DNA from: Ahaetulla prasina
Lineage: Eukaryota; Chordata; Lepidosauria; Squamata; Colubridae
Length of the DNA stretch: 64,000 nt
Reading direction: 5' to 3'
Assembly (NCBI RefSeq): GCF_028640845.1
Contig: NC_080540.1
Span: forward strand, 257,968,958 to 258,032,957
The translations under genes were made by a program, and so were the position numbers. How positions within the stretch are numbered: position 1 is the first letter of the stretch; each line of letters opens with the position of its first letter. Below are positions 21,937 to 33,700 of this stretch, in pieces. A model generated the notes under the pieces. That model was not told where the DNA came from. It did no database searches and worked only from the letters and a program-made list of their open reading frames with translations.

Positions 21937-22428
21937 TTGAGATGGAGGATTTAATGGAGATAAAAGATCAAATGCTTCAGATGGGTGGAACATACGTGAA
22001 ACATCAATCCCAGAAGAAGAAAAAGGGGCTATTGGAGGCAAGACTCAAAGGGTTAAAGAGGAAAGAAATATCACCTGTGTTGGTTGAACAGAAGAAGAGT
22101 CGTGAGGATACAGTAGGAGAAGAAGCAGATAAGAGTCTTGGAAAATATGAAGCTGAATGCGGGTCATCGCTATCTTTTTTTGAGTGATGAATTTAAATAG
22201 ACAGCCCGAAAGAAGTGGCCGGGCATTGGCACGTCCCTCTCCCCATTCTCTTTATAGAGGCGAAATCGATGAGGATGTGGGGAAGAAGATTGTTTGTACT
22301 TTATTGTTTGTTTTGTTTTGTTTTTTCTGTTTTCTTATTGTTGTTTATATGTTAAATATGGTAGTTTAATGTCGGGTGGTGGGCACAGAAAGGAAGATGC
22401 GGGATAGGATTAAAAATTTATATTTTAA

Positions 22429-25400
22429 ATGGGAGTTATAAAAATAATGTCATGGAATGTGAAGGGTACAGGAATCAGATTAAAGAAGAAGATTGGAGCT
22501 TAAGATTAAAAGGGATTTGCCAGACATTTTATTTTTACAAGAAACCCATCAGAAATCTGAAGATTCAAATAGAATGTATATAAAAGGTATGCAAATATAT
22601 GAAAAAGCATTTGGAACTTCATAAGCTAGAGGAGTTGCAACACTGATATCAGATAGGGTGTACTTTGAAAACATAAGGTAATTTTGGATGAAGATGGAAG
22701 ATATGTAATAATTGTTGGAAATCTTAATGAGGAAAAAGTGACACTTGTTAATTTATATTTACGAATGAAAACAAAGAGAATTTCTTGAAAAATAACAAAA
22801 TTTTGGAGAATGAAAGTGTAGGAAAGTAATTGTGGCTGGGGATTTTAATTTAATCAGAGATAAAATAGACAGTACTAATCCCACCCGCTGTGAAGGAGCA
22901 AATAAAATGGGGATTTTAAATATGTGGATGCTTCGAAACGGCGTGGTTGATGTGTGGAGAGAGGTTAAAGGAATTGAGAGAGTATACACTTTTTCTCTAA
23001 GATATATAATACATATTCTAGAATTGATTATATTTTTCTTTCTAAAGATTTGTTGAATAATGTGGATAAGGTAGATGTGGGAATTTTAAAGATTCTGATC
23101 ATGCAGAAGTTATGGTGGACTTAGATTTTAATTTTGAGAAAAAGAAGCTATTGGAGATATGACGAAATTGTATAAAAATGAAAAGGATAAAAATGGATAC
23201 TTAAAAACTGGAGGAAAGTTGGAGATTAAATGATAACGGGAGGTTAAATTTGAAATTGTTTGGGATGCGATGAAAGCGGTGTTTAGAGGAGAGTATTAAA
23301 TTATCAAGTAGGAAATATAAAAATTATAAAATTAAAATGGAAAGAGATAAAAATCAGATTAAAGAATTGGAAAATCAATTTTGCTTACTAAAGAAAAAAA
23401 TTCTTCAGGAGCTTAATATGTTAAGAAATAAAATGATAGAAGAAGATACAGAGTTAGTAAAAAGAAATTTGAGATTTTAAATAGGAATTTTTGAATTTAG
23501 TAATAGAAATTCTAAATTATTGGCAAAGATGGCGAAAGATAAAAGAGAGAAGAGAGAAATTGGAGTTTTGATAGATGATAGAGGTATAAGATGTTATAAA
23601 AAATTAGAGAAATGTGAAGTGGTTAGAAATTTTTTTCAGAATCTATATTCAAAGAAACCAATTAATCGGGAAAATTGCAAAGCTATTTAGAAAAGTATGT
23701 GGTGAAAATTGATCAAACATATAAGGAATTGATGGAAGAAGATATAACACAAGATGAGATTAATGGAATAATACAAAAATTAAAATTAGGGAAAGCTCCA
23801 GGTGAGGATGGATTACCTGTTGAGTTTTATAAAGAATTTAAAGAATTAATAATACCAAGATTGCAAAAATTATTCAATGGAATATTACATGGTGGGAAGT
23901 ACCTTCGTCATGGAATAGAACGGTGATATCCCTAATTCCTAAACCAGATAAAGATTTAGAAAATCAATTTTGCTTACTAAAGAAAAAAATTCTTCAGGAG
24001 CTTAATATGTTAAGAAATAAAATGATAGAAGAAGATACAGAGTTAGTAAAAAGAAATTTGAGATTTTTAAATAGGAATTTTTTTGAATTTAGTAATAGAA
24101 ATTCTAAATTATTGGCAAAGATGGCGAAAGATAAAAGAGAGAAGAGAGAAATTGGAGTTTTGATAGATGATAGAGGTATAAGATGTTATAAAAAATTAGA
24201 GAAATGTGAAGTGGTTAGAAATTTTTTTCAGAATCTATATTCAAAGAAACCAATTAATCAGGGAAAATTGCAAAGCTATTTAGAAAAGTATGTGGTGAAA
24301 ATTGATCAAACATATAAGGAATTGATGGAAGAAGATATAACACAAGATGAGATTAATGGAATAATACAAAAATTAAAATTAGGGAAAGCTCCAGGTGAGG
24401 ATGGATTACCTGTTGAGTTTTATAAAGAATTTAAAGAATTAATAATACCAAGATTGCAAAAATTATTCAATGGAATATTACATGGTGGGAAGTACCTTCG
24501 TCATGGAATAGAACGGTGATATCCTAATTCCTAAACCAGATAAAGATTTAGAAAGGATTGAGTCCTATCGGCCCATTTCTTTAATTAATCAGGATGCAAA
24601 GATATTTACTGCTATTATAAGTAATAGATTAAATAGATTTATAGATAGATATATAAGTTATAATCAAGTAGGTTTTGTGAAGGGTAGATACATGAGTGAT
24701 ATTGTTAGAAGAGTATTAAATATTATAGATGTAGCTGAATATAATGGTGATAAAATTGGTATAGTATCATTGGATATTTTTAAAGCTTTTGATTCTGTAC
24801 AATGGGAAACAATTAAAGTAATTGTGGAGGCTTTAGGCTTTGGTAATAAGTTTATACATGTTATTTCAAAATTGTACCAAAAGAGCAGTGCAAGAGTGAA
24901 GGTGAATGGAATATTAACTGAAGAGATAAAATTAGAAGCTGGTACGAGACAAGGATGTCCCTGTCCCCAACATTATTTTTATTGGCTATGGAAATATTGA
25001 CAAAATGATAGAAAAGATGAAGAATTAGAAGGATATAAGGGTATAAGATAAATTTGTATGGATGATACTTTAATTATTTTGAAAATGTAGAAAGATCTGA
25101 AAAGATATATAAGCATTTGATAGAATTTGAGGAAATGACAGGATTGAAAGTAAATTGGTCAAAGTCAGAATTATTGATGGATAGTAATGGTAATGAGTCT
25201 GAGAATATGCAAGAGCAATTTGGGATAAGGATTAAAACACATTGAAATATTTGGGTATAGTACTTTCACTTAAGGTTAAAGAATTGAAAAAACTTAATTA
25301 TGATGTGGTGATTAACGAAATTGAGAAGAAGATAGATAAATATAAAATTTTAAAGTTGTCTTGGTTTGGTAGAATTGCAATGTGTAAGATGATGTTGCTG

Positions 25401-26764
25401 CCCAAGTTCAACTTTTTATTCGAGATGCTACCACTAAATTTGACAGAGAAAGATATTGAAGGATATCAGAAAAAACTGGATAAATTTTGCAATGGTGGCA
25501 AAAGACCTAGATTAGTGAAGAAAATGTGGTATCAAAATCAAAAGGAAGGTGGATTAGGAATCCCCAAATTATTTAATTATTACTGTGCGTATGGTATCCG
25601 GATAGTGGTAAAAATACTTAAAGGTGAAGATAACTATTGGAGAGACTTAGAGTTAAGGGATATAGGCAAAGTTGGATCAAGGTGGTTTTTAGATAAAGCA
25701 AATTTAAAATGTGTAAGTAGAAGTTATTGGTTAAAGGGATTAAGTAAAATGTGGAACAAATTTGTTAAAATTTTAATTCCGGATATAATCTTTTTGGGGG
25801 AGACAACTGGAATTTGGCCGATTAAAAATAATATAAAACGTAATGAAGTGATTAAAGAGGAAAATATAGAAATTATTAGAGATTGGATAAAAGTTATGGG
25901 AAATGAAAGGAGGAATAAAGAAATTATTGAAAAATTAGGGTTAAGTTGGTTTGAAAAAATACAGATAGAAAAATGGACAAAAAAACTAAAGGAAAATTAT
26001 TCGATAAATAGATGTGAAACTGAATTTGAATATTTAGTATCTCGGATTATGAAAGATGAAATTGGGCTAAAGGGACTCGTTAGTAGGGTTTATAAGATTA
26101 TAAATTCTGATGAAAAATTACAAAGAGTGATGAGGACAAATTGGGAAAAAGATCTTAATATTGAAATACCAGAGTCAGATTGGAATGTGAATTGGAAGAG
26201 TAGAATTATGAGAACTTTATCTATAAGGATTAAAGAGCACAATTATAAAGTTGTTTGGAAATGGTATTTGACTCCAGTAAGATTGTCACAAATGGATAAA
26301 AAAATTAGTAAAAAATGTTGGAGATGTGAGATGGAATTGGGGACTTATGAACATATGTGGTATAATTGTGATAAGGTTAAAAGTTTTGGCAACAATTGGA
26401 GAAAATGATATTTGAAATGATGGGGAAAGTAATAACATTGAGAGTGGAAACTATATTATTGTTGGTAATTAAGGAAATAGAATTAACAAAATATGAAAAG
26501 AATTGATTAGAATTATGATTATAATAGGTAGAATTATAATAGCTAGATATTGGAAACTAGATGTGATTTTTAGAATAGAAGAGTGGAATTCTGAAATGTG
26601 GAAATTAGCTTTAAATGATAAAATGACATGTGATATTAAAATTAGAAGTGGTGTGTATAAAGAAGATATTTTCTGGAAGACTTGAAACCATTTGTGGACT
26701 TTGCGCTTGGAACATTGGATGCTTCAGTACCTGTACCTCGAGAACGTGGATTTTGGCAATCATG
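22429..26764 (+). pseudogene. L1 ORF2 (endonuclease and reverse transcriptase), frameshifted
   Basis: ORF2 nicks the target and reverse transcribes L1 RNA. Order: endonuclease start KIMSWNVKGTG (22441), FLQETHQKSED near 22535, AGDFNLIRDKIDS (22835); RT blocks IQKLKLGKAPGEDGLPVEFY (23769 and 24366), LIPKPDKDLERIESYRPISL, NQVGFVKGRYMSD (24661), VSLDIFKAFDSVQW (motif A), GTRQGCP (motif B); then a C-terminal part (25242-26408) ending in a Cys-rich CWRCEMELGTYEHMWYNC knuckle. A YADD-type box is decayed to 'CMDDT' near 25055. At least six frame breaks and an internal duplication make it non-functional. Confidence 0.9.
23370..24553 (+). repeat. Direct tandem duplication inside L1 ORF2
   Basis: Unit 1 (23370-23958) and unit 2 (23959-24553) both start gaaaatcaattttgc. 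They differ mainly in homopolymer runs, for example gagattttaaa against gagatttttaaa and aatttttgaa against aatttttttgaa. The joint falls in a short 'agaaa' homology. Confidence 0.9.
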
Positions 26765-27025
26765 AGGATATATCCGAAGACCCAAATCTTCCTTTTATGT
26801 ATAGCACAAGGGTGTAATAATGTATTTTTTTTTGTTTGTTTGTTGTAAAAAAAGTAATAAAAAAAAATAAAAAAAATAATGAGGCCTCCATCCCCTGACT
26901 CTTCCCCCCCCCAGGCCACGCCTGCAGACCCAGCTGACAGCAATCAGGCTTGGTTGAATCCTAGGTTTCGTAGGCAGGAGAGGAGGGAACAACAGAAGCA
27001 AGGTTGGGGCAGGCCTAGGAAGTGC

Positions 27026-27060
27026 TGAGTCATGGAGCCACACCCCACAGGATATAAAAG
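27026..27060 (+). promoter_or_regulatory. LTR promoter core: AP-1-like site, CACCC box, TATA box
   Basis: TGAGTCA (27026-27032), CCACACCCCA (27038-27047) and TATAAAAGG (27053-27061). A duplicate lies at about 28700-28735. Same order as at 2895-2928 and 6010-6044. Confidence 0.6.
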
Positions 27061-27248
27061 GCAGCAAGAGCTGGTGTGTCTCTTTGTAACAGGCAAATCC
27101 ACTGACTGACTAGAGCTGAAGTTTGTGACTCACCAGTGTCATGGAAGATAATGAGGGCTCTTGGCAGATGCTGGCTCTTTTTCCATCAAAGCTGATAGTG
27201 CCGGCTAATTAAGCCATCATTTGGACGGAGGCAGAGGAGGACAGAACA

Positions 27249-27426
27249 GTTCGGGTCTCACCAGCTGAAGGTTGACTCAGCCTTCCATCCTTCTGAGGTC
27301 AGTAAAATGAGGACCCAGACTGTTGAGGACAATATGCTGACTCTGTAAAACCATTTAAAGAGGTCTTATATACCACACTATGAAGTGATATATAAGTCTG
27401 AGTGCTATTGTAGACCCTTGATACCA
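27249..27426 (+). repeat. SINE, 3' half
   Basis: Continues the SINE started at 19175: 'gaaggttgactcagccttcc', 'aaaatgaggacccagactgt' and the tail 'agtgatatataagtctgagt'. A duplicate lies at about 28923-29100. Confidence 0.8.
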
Positions 27427-27623
27427 TAAAATTATAAATAGATTAAGGGTCTATTAATATTATTAATAGATTAAGAGATTTGAAATAATTCTGAAAATTA
27501 TATATATAAAAGGAAATGAAGTGATTAAAGAGGAAAATATAGAAATTATTAGAGATTGGATAAAAGTTATGGGAAATGAAAGGAGGAATAAAGAAATTAT
27601 TGAAAAATTAGGGTTAAGTTGGT

Positions 27624-28439
27624 TTGAAAAATACAGATAGAAAAATGGACAAAAAACTAAAGGAAAATTATTCGATAAATAGATGTGAAACTGAATTTGA
27701 ATATTTAGTATCTCGGATTATGAAAGATGAAATTGGGCTAAAGGGACTCGTTAGTAGGGTTTATAAGATTATAAATTCTGATGAAAAATTACAAAGAGTG
27801 ATGAGGACAAATTGGGAAAAAGATCTTAATATTGAAATACCAGAGTCAGATTGGAATGTGAATTGGAAGAGTAGAATTATGAGAACTTTATCTATAAGGA
27901 TTAAAGAGCACAATTATAAAGTTGTTTGGAAATGGTATTTGACTCCAGTAAGATTGTCACAAATGGATAAAAAAATTAGTAAAAAATGTTGGAGATGTGA
28001 GATGGAATTGGGGACTTATGAACATATGTGGTATAATTGTGATAAGGTTAAAAAGTTTTGGCAACAATTGGAGAAAATGATATTTGAAAAGATGGGGAAA
28101 GTAATAACATTGAGAGTGGAAACTATATTATTGTTGGTAATTAAGGAAATAGAATTAACAAAATATGAAAAAGAATTGATTAGAATTATGATTATAATAG
28201 GTAGAATTATAATAGCTAGATATTGGAAACTAGATGTGATTTTTAGAATAGAAGAGTGGAATTCTGAAATGTGGAAATTAGCTTTAAATGATAAAATGAC
28301 ATGTGATATTAAAATTAGAAGTGGTGTGTATAAAGAAGATATTTTCTGGAAGACTTGGAAACCATTTGTGGACTTTGCGCTTGGAACATTGGATGCTTCA
28401 GTACCTGTACCTCGAGAACGTGGATTTTGGCAATCATGA
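27624..28439 (+). pseudogene. L1 ORF2 C-terminal part, duplicate copy
   Basis: An open frame of 271 codons ending RENVDFG-side bases in other frames but here PRERGFWQS. It holds the same CWRCEMELGTYEHMWYNC knuckle as the first copy, now followed by KKFWQQLEKMIFEKMGK in one frame. It exists only through the tandem duplication and has no start region of its own. Confidence 0.85.
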
Positions 28440-28561
28440 GGATATATCCGAAGACCCAAATCTTCCTTTTATGTATAGCACAAGGGTGTAATAATGTATT
28501 TTTTTTTGTTTGTTTGTTGTAAAAAAAGTAATAAAAAAAAATAAAAAAAATAATGAGGCCT

Positions 28562-29100
28562 CCATCCCCTGACTCTTCCCCCCCCCAGGCCACGCCTGCA
28601 GACCCAGCTGACAGCAATCAGGCTTGGTTGAATCCTAGGTTTCGTAGGCAGGAGAGGAGGGAACAACAGAAGCAAGGTTGGGGCAGGCCTAGGAAGTGCT
28701 GAGTCATGGAGCCACACCTCACAGGATATAAAAGGCAGCAAGAGCTGGTGTGTCTCTTTGTAACAGGCAAATCCACTGACTGACTAGAGCTGAAGTTTGT
28801 GACTCACCAGTGTCATGGAAGATAATGAGGGCTCTTGGCAGATGCTGGCTCTTTTTCCATCAAAGCTGATAGTGCCGGCTAATTAAGCCATCATTTGGAC
28901 GGAGGCAGAGGAGGACAGAACAGTTTGGGTCTCACCAGCTGAAGGTTGACTCAGCCTTCCATCCTTCTGAGGTCAGTAAAATGAGGACCCAGACTGTTGA
29001 GGACAATATGCTGACTCTGTAAAACCATTTAAAGAGGTCTTATATACCACACTATGAAGTGATATATAAGTCTGAGTGCTATTGTAGACCCTTGATACCA
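28562..29100 (+). repeat. Duplicate of LTR 3' part and SINE 3' half
   Basis: Matches 26888-27426 nearly base for base. Visible differences include accccac to acctcac near 28717 and ttcgggt to tttgggt near 28924, both of the CpG-decay or C-to-T kind. Confidence 0.85.
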
Positions 29101-29189
29101 TAAAATTATAAATAGATTAAGGGTCTATTAATATTATTAAGAGATTAAGAGATTTGAAATAATTCTGAAAATTATATATATAAAAAGGA

Positions 29190-30105
29190 AATTGCTTATT
29201 TCCTGCAGGAAATTGCTTATTAACCCACCTTGATAAGACAGGATTTTGAAAGTTGGACACTAGAAGGAAACAGAAAAAAGTAAAAATTATAATTAAAGGA
29301 GAAGAACACAATAATTCAACTCATGAATGTAAAATGGAGCAAAATACTTTAACTTTGGATGTATTCAAGGATATTTGGGGATATTTTTAGAGAAAGTGAT
29401 AAGTTATTGTGTGAAAATAAAGGGAAGGAATATAAAGTTGGTTTATTTAATTAAGGTCAAAACATGTATGTTGTTTTTTTTTGGTAACTCTTAATGGACT
29501 TTTGCTGATTAGAACTGAATGATGAGGCTTTAAAAATTTAAGATAATGGGAAAATTTTATATTTTATGTTATATTTTAAGAGAAGATAATAAGTTATCGA
29601 CTTACAACTGATCACTTAGTAAGCTTTCAAAGTTATGACAAACCTCCCCGGAGTTACTTATGACCCAGATTTGACATTCCAATTGTCCCCTTCCCTCCAA
29701 TTTACAATACAAAATAAGCAGGACTTTATTTCTGGGTTCCAGTAAAAACACCCAATAAGGATAGTGGATTTGCTTAATGTCCACCACAATTGCTTAATTG
29801 CCACCATGTTTGTTTAATAACTGCAATGATTCACTTAATAATTACCGCAAAATTGGTTAGAAAATTAGGCCTGACCACATGGTGATTTGCTTTAATGACT
29901 GGTATGATTTACCACCATAATTCTGGCCTCAGTTATGGTCTTAAATTGAAGACTAGCTGTACTGAGATTATTTGTATTTATTGTGACGAAGAGAGAATGG
30001 CTTTATATATTTCTTTTCCTTTTCTTTACTGTATTCTTATTTTTTTGGTTTGTCTCATGTCTTTTATCTTTGTAACTGCAATTTTAATAAAATTATTATA
30101 AGAAT
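29190..30105 (+). mobile_element. LINE remnant, probably L1, interrupted by a MITE
   Basis: The part at 29478-29540 matches the complement of 9020-9072. After the MITE the right part ends in 'ttttaataaaattattata', a likely LINE 3' end. No coding motif survives, so the class is inferred. Confidence 0.4.
29590..29965 (-). repeat. Old MITE of the 'cttacaac / gttaagtgaat' family
   Basis: Repeated words like cacttaataattac, ttgcttaatgtcc and tgtttaataactgcaatgat are antisense forms of words in the copy at 49680-50088 (gttaagtgaatcattgcagc). The ends start tcgacttacaac. DNA-transposon class is inferred. Confidence 0.55.
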
Positions 30106-31507
30106 ACTTTAGTAATTATTAATGTTATTAAAATATTAATACTTTGTTTTTGGTACTAAATCCTTTTTACTAAACATTATTTTATTAACAAGAATGTGGA
30201 TTAGGGACAACAAAATTATTGCCTTCTTTATAATGTACAATGTATTCCTATTTCTTCTGCAATCAGTGCTTGCATACACACAGTATTAATCTGTGCTGTA
30301 AATCTAATTGAACTTAGAAGTTATTCTTTCAATATGGGGTATGAAAAAAATAACAATCCAAAAACATCTTTCTTTCTGGTATCTTTCATTGCCTTGTCAG
30401 CATAGTCCTGGTGGTATCAATATCTTGTCTCTCTAAATACAAGACTTGATATTAACTGTCAGCAGTACAGAATCATCTGTAATGTTTGTCAGAGACATAT
30501 AATCAAAAACTAAATAAGAGTGTCAACATGATGGAATTGTGTGATGTAAATTCTAATAAAACTGGCCAGTTCTCAGAAAACTGTCATCCTTTGTATGTTT
30601 TTTTAAAAATTCATTTAAAAAAAATTAGGCCATTTATTTTTCTTTAACTTTAGTTTTCCATGTTTTGTTTGTGTTGTTATTGACTGGTACCCACTCCCAC
30701 TCATGTACATGTACACACATATTTAAGGTGTAGCATAGATGAGACCCTATACATGCAACAGACACAAATCAGGAAAAATAAAACTATGAAAAAGCAGGCA
30801 GAAAAAGTCACCATTATGTCATATTTCTGTTTAGCAGCACAGGAAAGGGACTCCCTGATACCTGCTTAGCAATCTTCTTCAGAACTTCTGACAGCATCCA
30901 AAGATAATTTGAAGATTGTATTTGTTTTAAAATATTTTCATCCCCTCCTTCCATTTGTCACTTTTACACTTCCAGATGTTTGACCACAAGTTGAAATGTT
31001 AATGTAACTGCTGATGCGTTCATAGTTTACCTTAAATGGTATTTGCAATGGATGAGAGTGGAAAATGTCATAAAGTCATATGGTGCTATTGAGGGTCTAT
31101 CAATTGATGCTCTCTAAAGATTCTATGAAGACCACAGGAATACGGCCTCAATGGAACCTGATATATGCTGTCTAGCAGCATGACAAACAAAATAGGATTA
31201 CATGTTTAGTTCTTTGTTGGAAGACATTCTGGATGAATGCCTAATTCTAGATTTGGGTTAATGTTAGGGTTAGACATTACATTATAAGAAATTTTAGAAT
31301 ACTACTGTTACGTTCCATTACAATAAAATGTTTTTAATCTATTATGTAATGACATCCAAGTAGCTTAGACTTGTTGAAGTGCATTCAGCTAGTCAAAGGT
31401 TCACATCAGGAATAAAAATCCATCCAGTACGCTTTTAGGCTCCAACAGTACGCAAATATCAAAATCTTGGATAAGCATACCACTAGCCATATCCAAACTG
31501 TAACCAA
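30106..31507. other. AT-rich non-coding DNA, no feature seen
   Basis: No repeat or exon recognised. Confidence 0.45.
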
Positions 31508-31830
31508 AGGGGACTCGGTGGCTCAGTGGCTAAGATGCTGAGCTTGTCAATCAGAAATCCCGAGCACCGCATAACAGAGTGAGTTCTCATTACTTGCCCC
31601 AGCTTCTGTCAACATAGCAGTTCGAAAGCATGTAAAAATACAAGTAGAAAAATAGGGACCACCTTGGTGGGAAGGTAACAGTGTCCTGTGAGCCTTCAGC
31701 ATTTAGTCATGCCGGCCACATGACCATGGAATTGTCATCAGACAGCGTTGGATTTTTGGCTAGGAAACAGAGATGAGCATCAGCCCCTAGAGTCGGGAAC
31801 GACTAGCGCATACCTTTACTTTTACTTTTT
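31508..31830 (+). repeat. Sauria-type SINE
   Basis: The tRNA-like head is ggctcagtggctaagatgct. The body contains 'cttctgtcaacatagcagtt', 'ccaccttggtgggaaggtaa' and 'tagtcatgccggccacatga', and the tail 'agagtcgggaacgactagcg' ends in ctttacttttact. Sauria SINEs are squamate-specific and their tail is shared with Bov-B LINEs. This supports the squamate assignment. It is nearly full length. Confidence 0.92.
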
Positions 31831-33230
31831 TAACCTTGTGCAGCCTGATAAATTAGGAAGGTTTCCAAAAGCAATGCAAGTTAACATAAGGAAGGTCAGG
31901 ACATTAAAACTGCTGTGTTTGCACACGATTTGTTGGCATAAAAATATGCAGACTCAAGTATAATAATAATAAGCTGCAAAGAGAGTATGTCAAGATAATG
32001 AAGGCCAAGACTGAAAATGCATGTAAACAAAGTATTTCCAAGTGCACAAGTCTGAAGATTTACTTTATAAATTATATTACTACCCTTTGAATTTTGTTAA
32101 TACAGAAGTACTCTCAATAAAGCTGAACACCATGATTACATCAGTTTCATAAGATATTGTCAGGTTTCTAGCAATTGAGAAATTGCTATTCTAACGAAGA
32201 CAGACAACTATTACTAAGCAAGCAGAAATCAGTGTATATCATAGACATCCTGATATCTGAGATACGGACAGCTCAGCCACTTCCTTTTTTTGTTTGTTTG
32301 TTTATTTGTTGGTTTCGCTTTTTGTTTTATAGTTTGATGATGTTTCTTATTTTGTTCATTGCCTGGACTTTCACTAAATGGATAGGTTACCATTACAAAT
32401 TTGCTAAATAAAAATAAATGTCTCCTGAACCATGCATGGTTTTGGCTAAGGAAATGGAAAACTACTACTTATGCCAATTATTTATATTTGAAGAAATTTC
32501 CTTCTCATTGGAAGAAAAATGAAATTATATAGAGAGATTGGCTGAATCCTAAAGCAAACTAAAGATTTTTCTTTGTGGGAAAACTGCAATTCTGATAGAG
32601 AGAGGCTGGAGCTGTCCAACAAAATGACGGGAAAGCAGTCCTTTAATTCCTCCTGAACTTATATGATCAATTCTTGCAGGTCTTATTTACTCATCCACCT
32701 CCTGCATTTGTAAACTATCAGGATTTATAAACTATTGATAATTCCAGTTCATCATGACAGAATTATTCTGCTCCCAGTCCTGTACATCTTGAAATCCACC
32801 AAGCCAAAATACCAAGTTATTCTGCCAGATGCTTGACCTTTGTTTTATGAATAAATTAATTTTAATTTTCATTAATAAGAATAAACAACTTATTCACAGT
32901 ATCACGGTTCCCATACCACTGCTTTTCTCAGGCTCAAAAATAATTCTTTTTGCTAGTTTGCCCAGCTGATATACTGCTGATTAATCTCCTTTCAATATGT
33001 CTCGGATTGTTAACAACCATTGTTTTTTTGGGACAGAAAGAATCCTTCTCTTTGTATACCTTGTAGAGCCCTTTCTCCCAGTTCCCAGAGATTTGCAAGA
33101 ATCGTTCCTCACCCAAGGATTCAGAAATATAATTCACACAGAGACCATGTAATTTATTCCAAGTTCCAGTGAGTAAGTGCTTTTCTTGACAGGCTTGGCA
33201 ATTTCTATCACACTCCATATGTCCCTTCTT
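31831..33230. other. AT-rich non-coding DNA, no feature seen
   Basis: No repeat family or exon recognised; a (tttg)n run lies near 32288-32310. Confidence 0.45.
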
Positions 33231-33347
33231 CAGTGGTATCCAAACTTGGCAACTTTAAGACTTGTGGACTTCAACAAGAAAAGCTGGCTGAGGAATTCTG
33301 AGAGTTGAAGTCCACAAGTCTTAAAGTTGCCAAGTTTGACACCCCTG
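33231..33347. mobile_element. Palindromic hAT-like MITE
   Basis: Starts cagtggtatccaaacttgg and ends caagtttgacacccctg, with inner arms 'tttaagacttgtggacttca' and 'tgaagtccacaagtcttaaa'. Same family as 18303-18437, slightly shorter. No clear TSD was found (cccttctt and cccaactc match only in part). Confidence 0.8.
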
Positions 33348-33678
33348 CCCAACTCTCTTCTTGGTTTTCTTATAGATTCTGGGAATCTATGGTGCAGTTC
33401 ATGGTCCAGTTTTCTGTCTGCCAGCATCTCTCAGGGGGCTGCCACAAAATGCTTTCAGCAGAGAGGCAAGGTGTTGTGTGGCACATTAAAACCTTATCTG
33501 ACAATTCCATGAGTTGACTGGAAGAGGTCAGAAGAGACTTCTGATCATGCATAGCGCAGAAGCATCAGTTCTTTTGCAGAATAAGCAGAGTCAGCTAATG
33601 CTTGCGCTTTTGCTAAATGCCTAGGTTTGAGGAGATGCTTTGCAGGATCTGCATGACTTTAAATAAATGGTTAGGCTC
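33348..33678. other. Non-coding DNA, no feature seen
   Basis: Short frames on both strands without motifs; nothing recognised. Confidence 0.4.
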
Positions 33679-33700
33679 TGCGCATGCGCGAGGATGGCGG
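33679..33700 (+). promoter_or_regulatory. NRF1-like palindrome next to a YY1-like site
   Basis: tgcgcatgcgcg (33679-33690) fits the NRF1 consensus, and aggatggcgg (33691-33700) fits the YY1 core. They open a CpG-rich stretch that runs to about 34330. YY1 sites near the start are known in some LINE promoters, and NRF1 plus YY1 pairs are also common at host CpG-island promoters. Which applies here is open. Confidence 0.5.

Larger units (their letters stand above)
19404..26873 (+). mobile_element. L1 LINE, full-length but frameshifted
   Basis: Flanked by a perfect 14-bp TSD, aaataatgaggcct (19390-19403 and 26874-26887). It runs from a 5' UTR (19404-about 20144) through ORF1 and ORF2 to an A-rich tail (ataaaaaaaaataaaaaaa). 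Removing two internal duplications leaves about 5.9 kb, the usual size of a full-length L1. Many homopolymer-length differences between its duplicated parts break the frames. The 5' UTR contains aaatggcgct, close to the YY1 motif often found near L1 starts. Confidence 0.9.
19253..27248 (+). mobile_element. LTR inserted in a SINE and itself split by an L1
   Basis: The 5' part (19253-19403) starts TGTTGTGTCTGCG. The 3' part (26888-27248) contains the promoter core and ends AGGACAGAACA. Without the L1, the LTR would be about 510-530 bp, close to the copy at 2655-3227. The order of events is SINE, then LTR, then L1, shown by each younger element lying between duplicated bases of the older one. 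The 3' part is repeated at 28562-28922 by the local duplication. Confidence 0.85.
25842..29190 (+). repeat. Direct tandem duplication of L1 3' end with its flank
   Basis: Unit 1 is about 25842-27514 and unit 2 about 27515-29190 (offset 1673). Each contains the last quarter of L1 ORF2, the A-rich tail, the LTR 3' part and the SINE 3' half. The joint is near 'aaggaaatga', with a few bases of homology. Unit 2 restores several run lengths that break the frame in unit 1. Confidence 0.9.
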
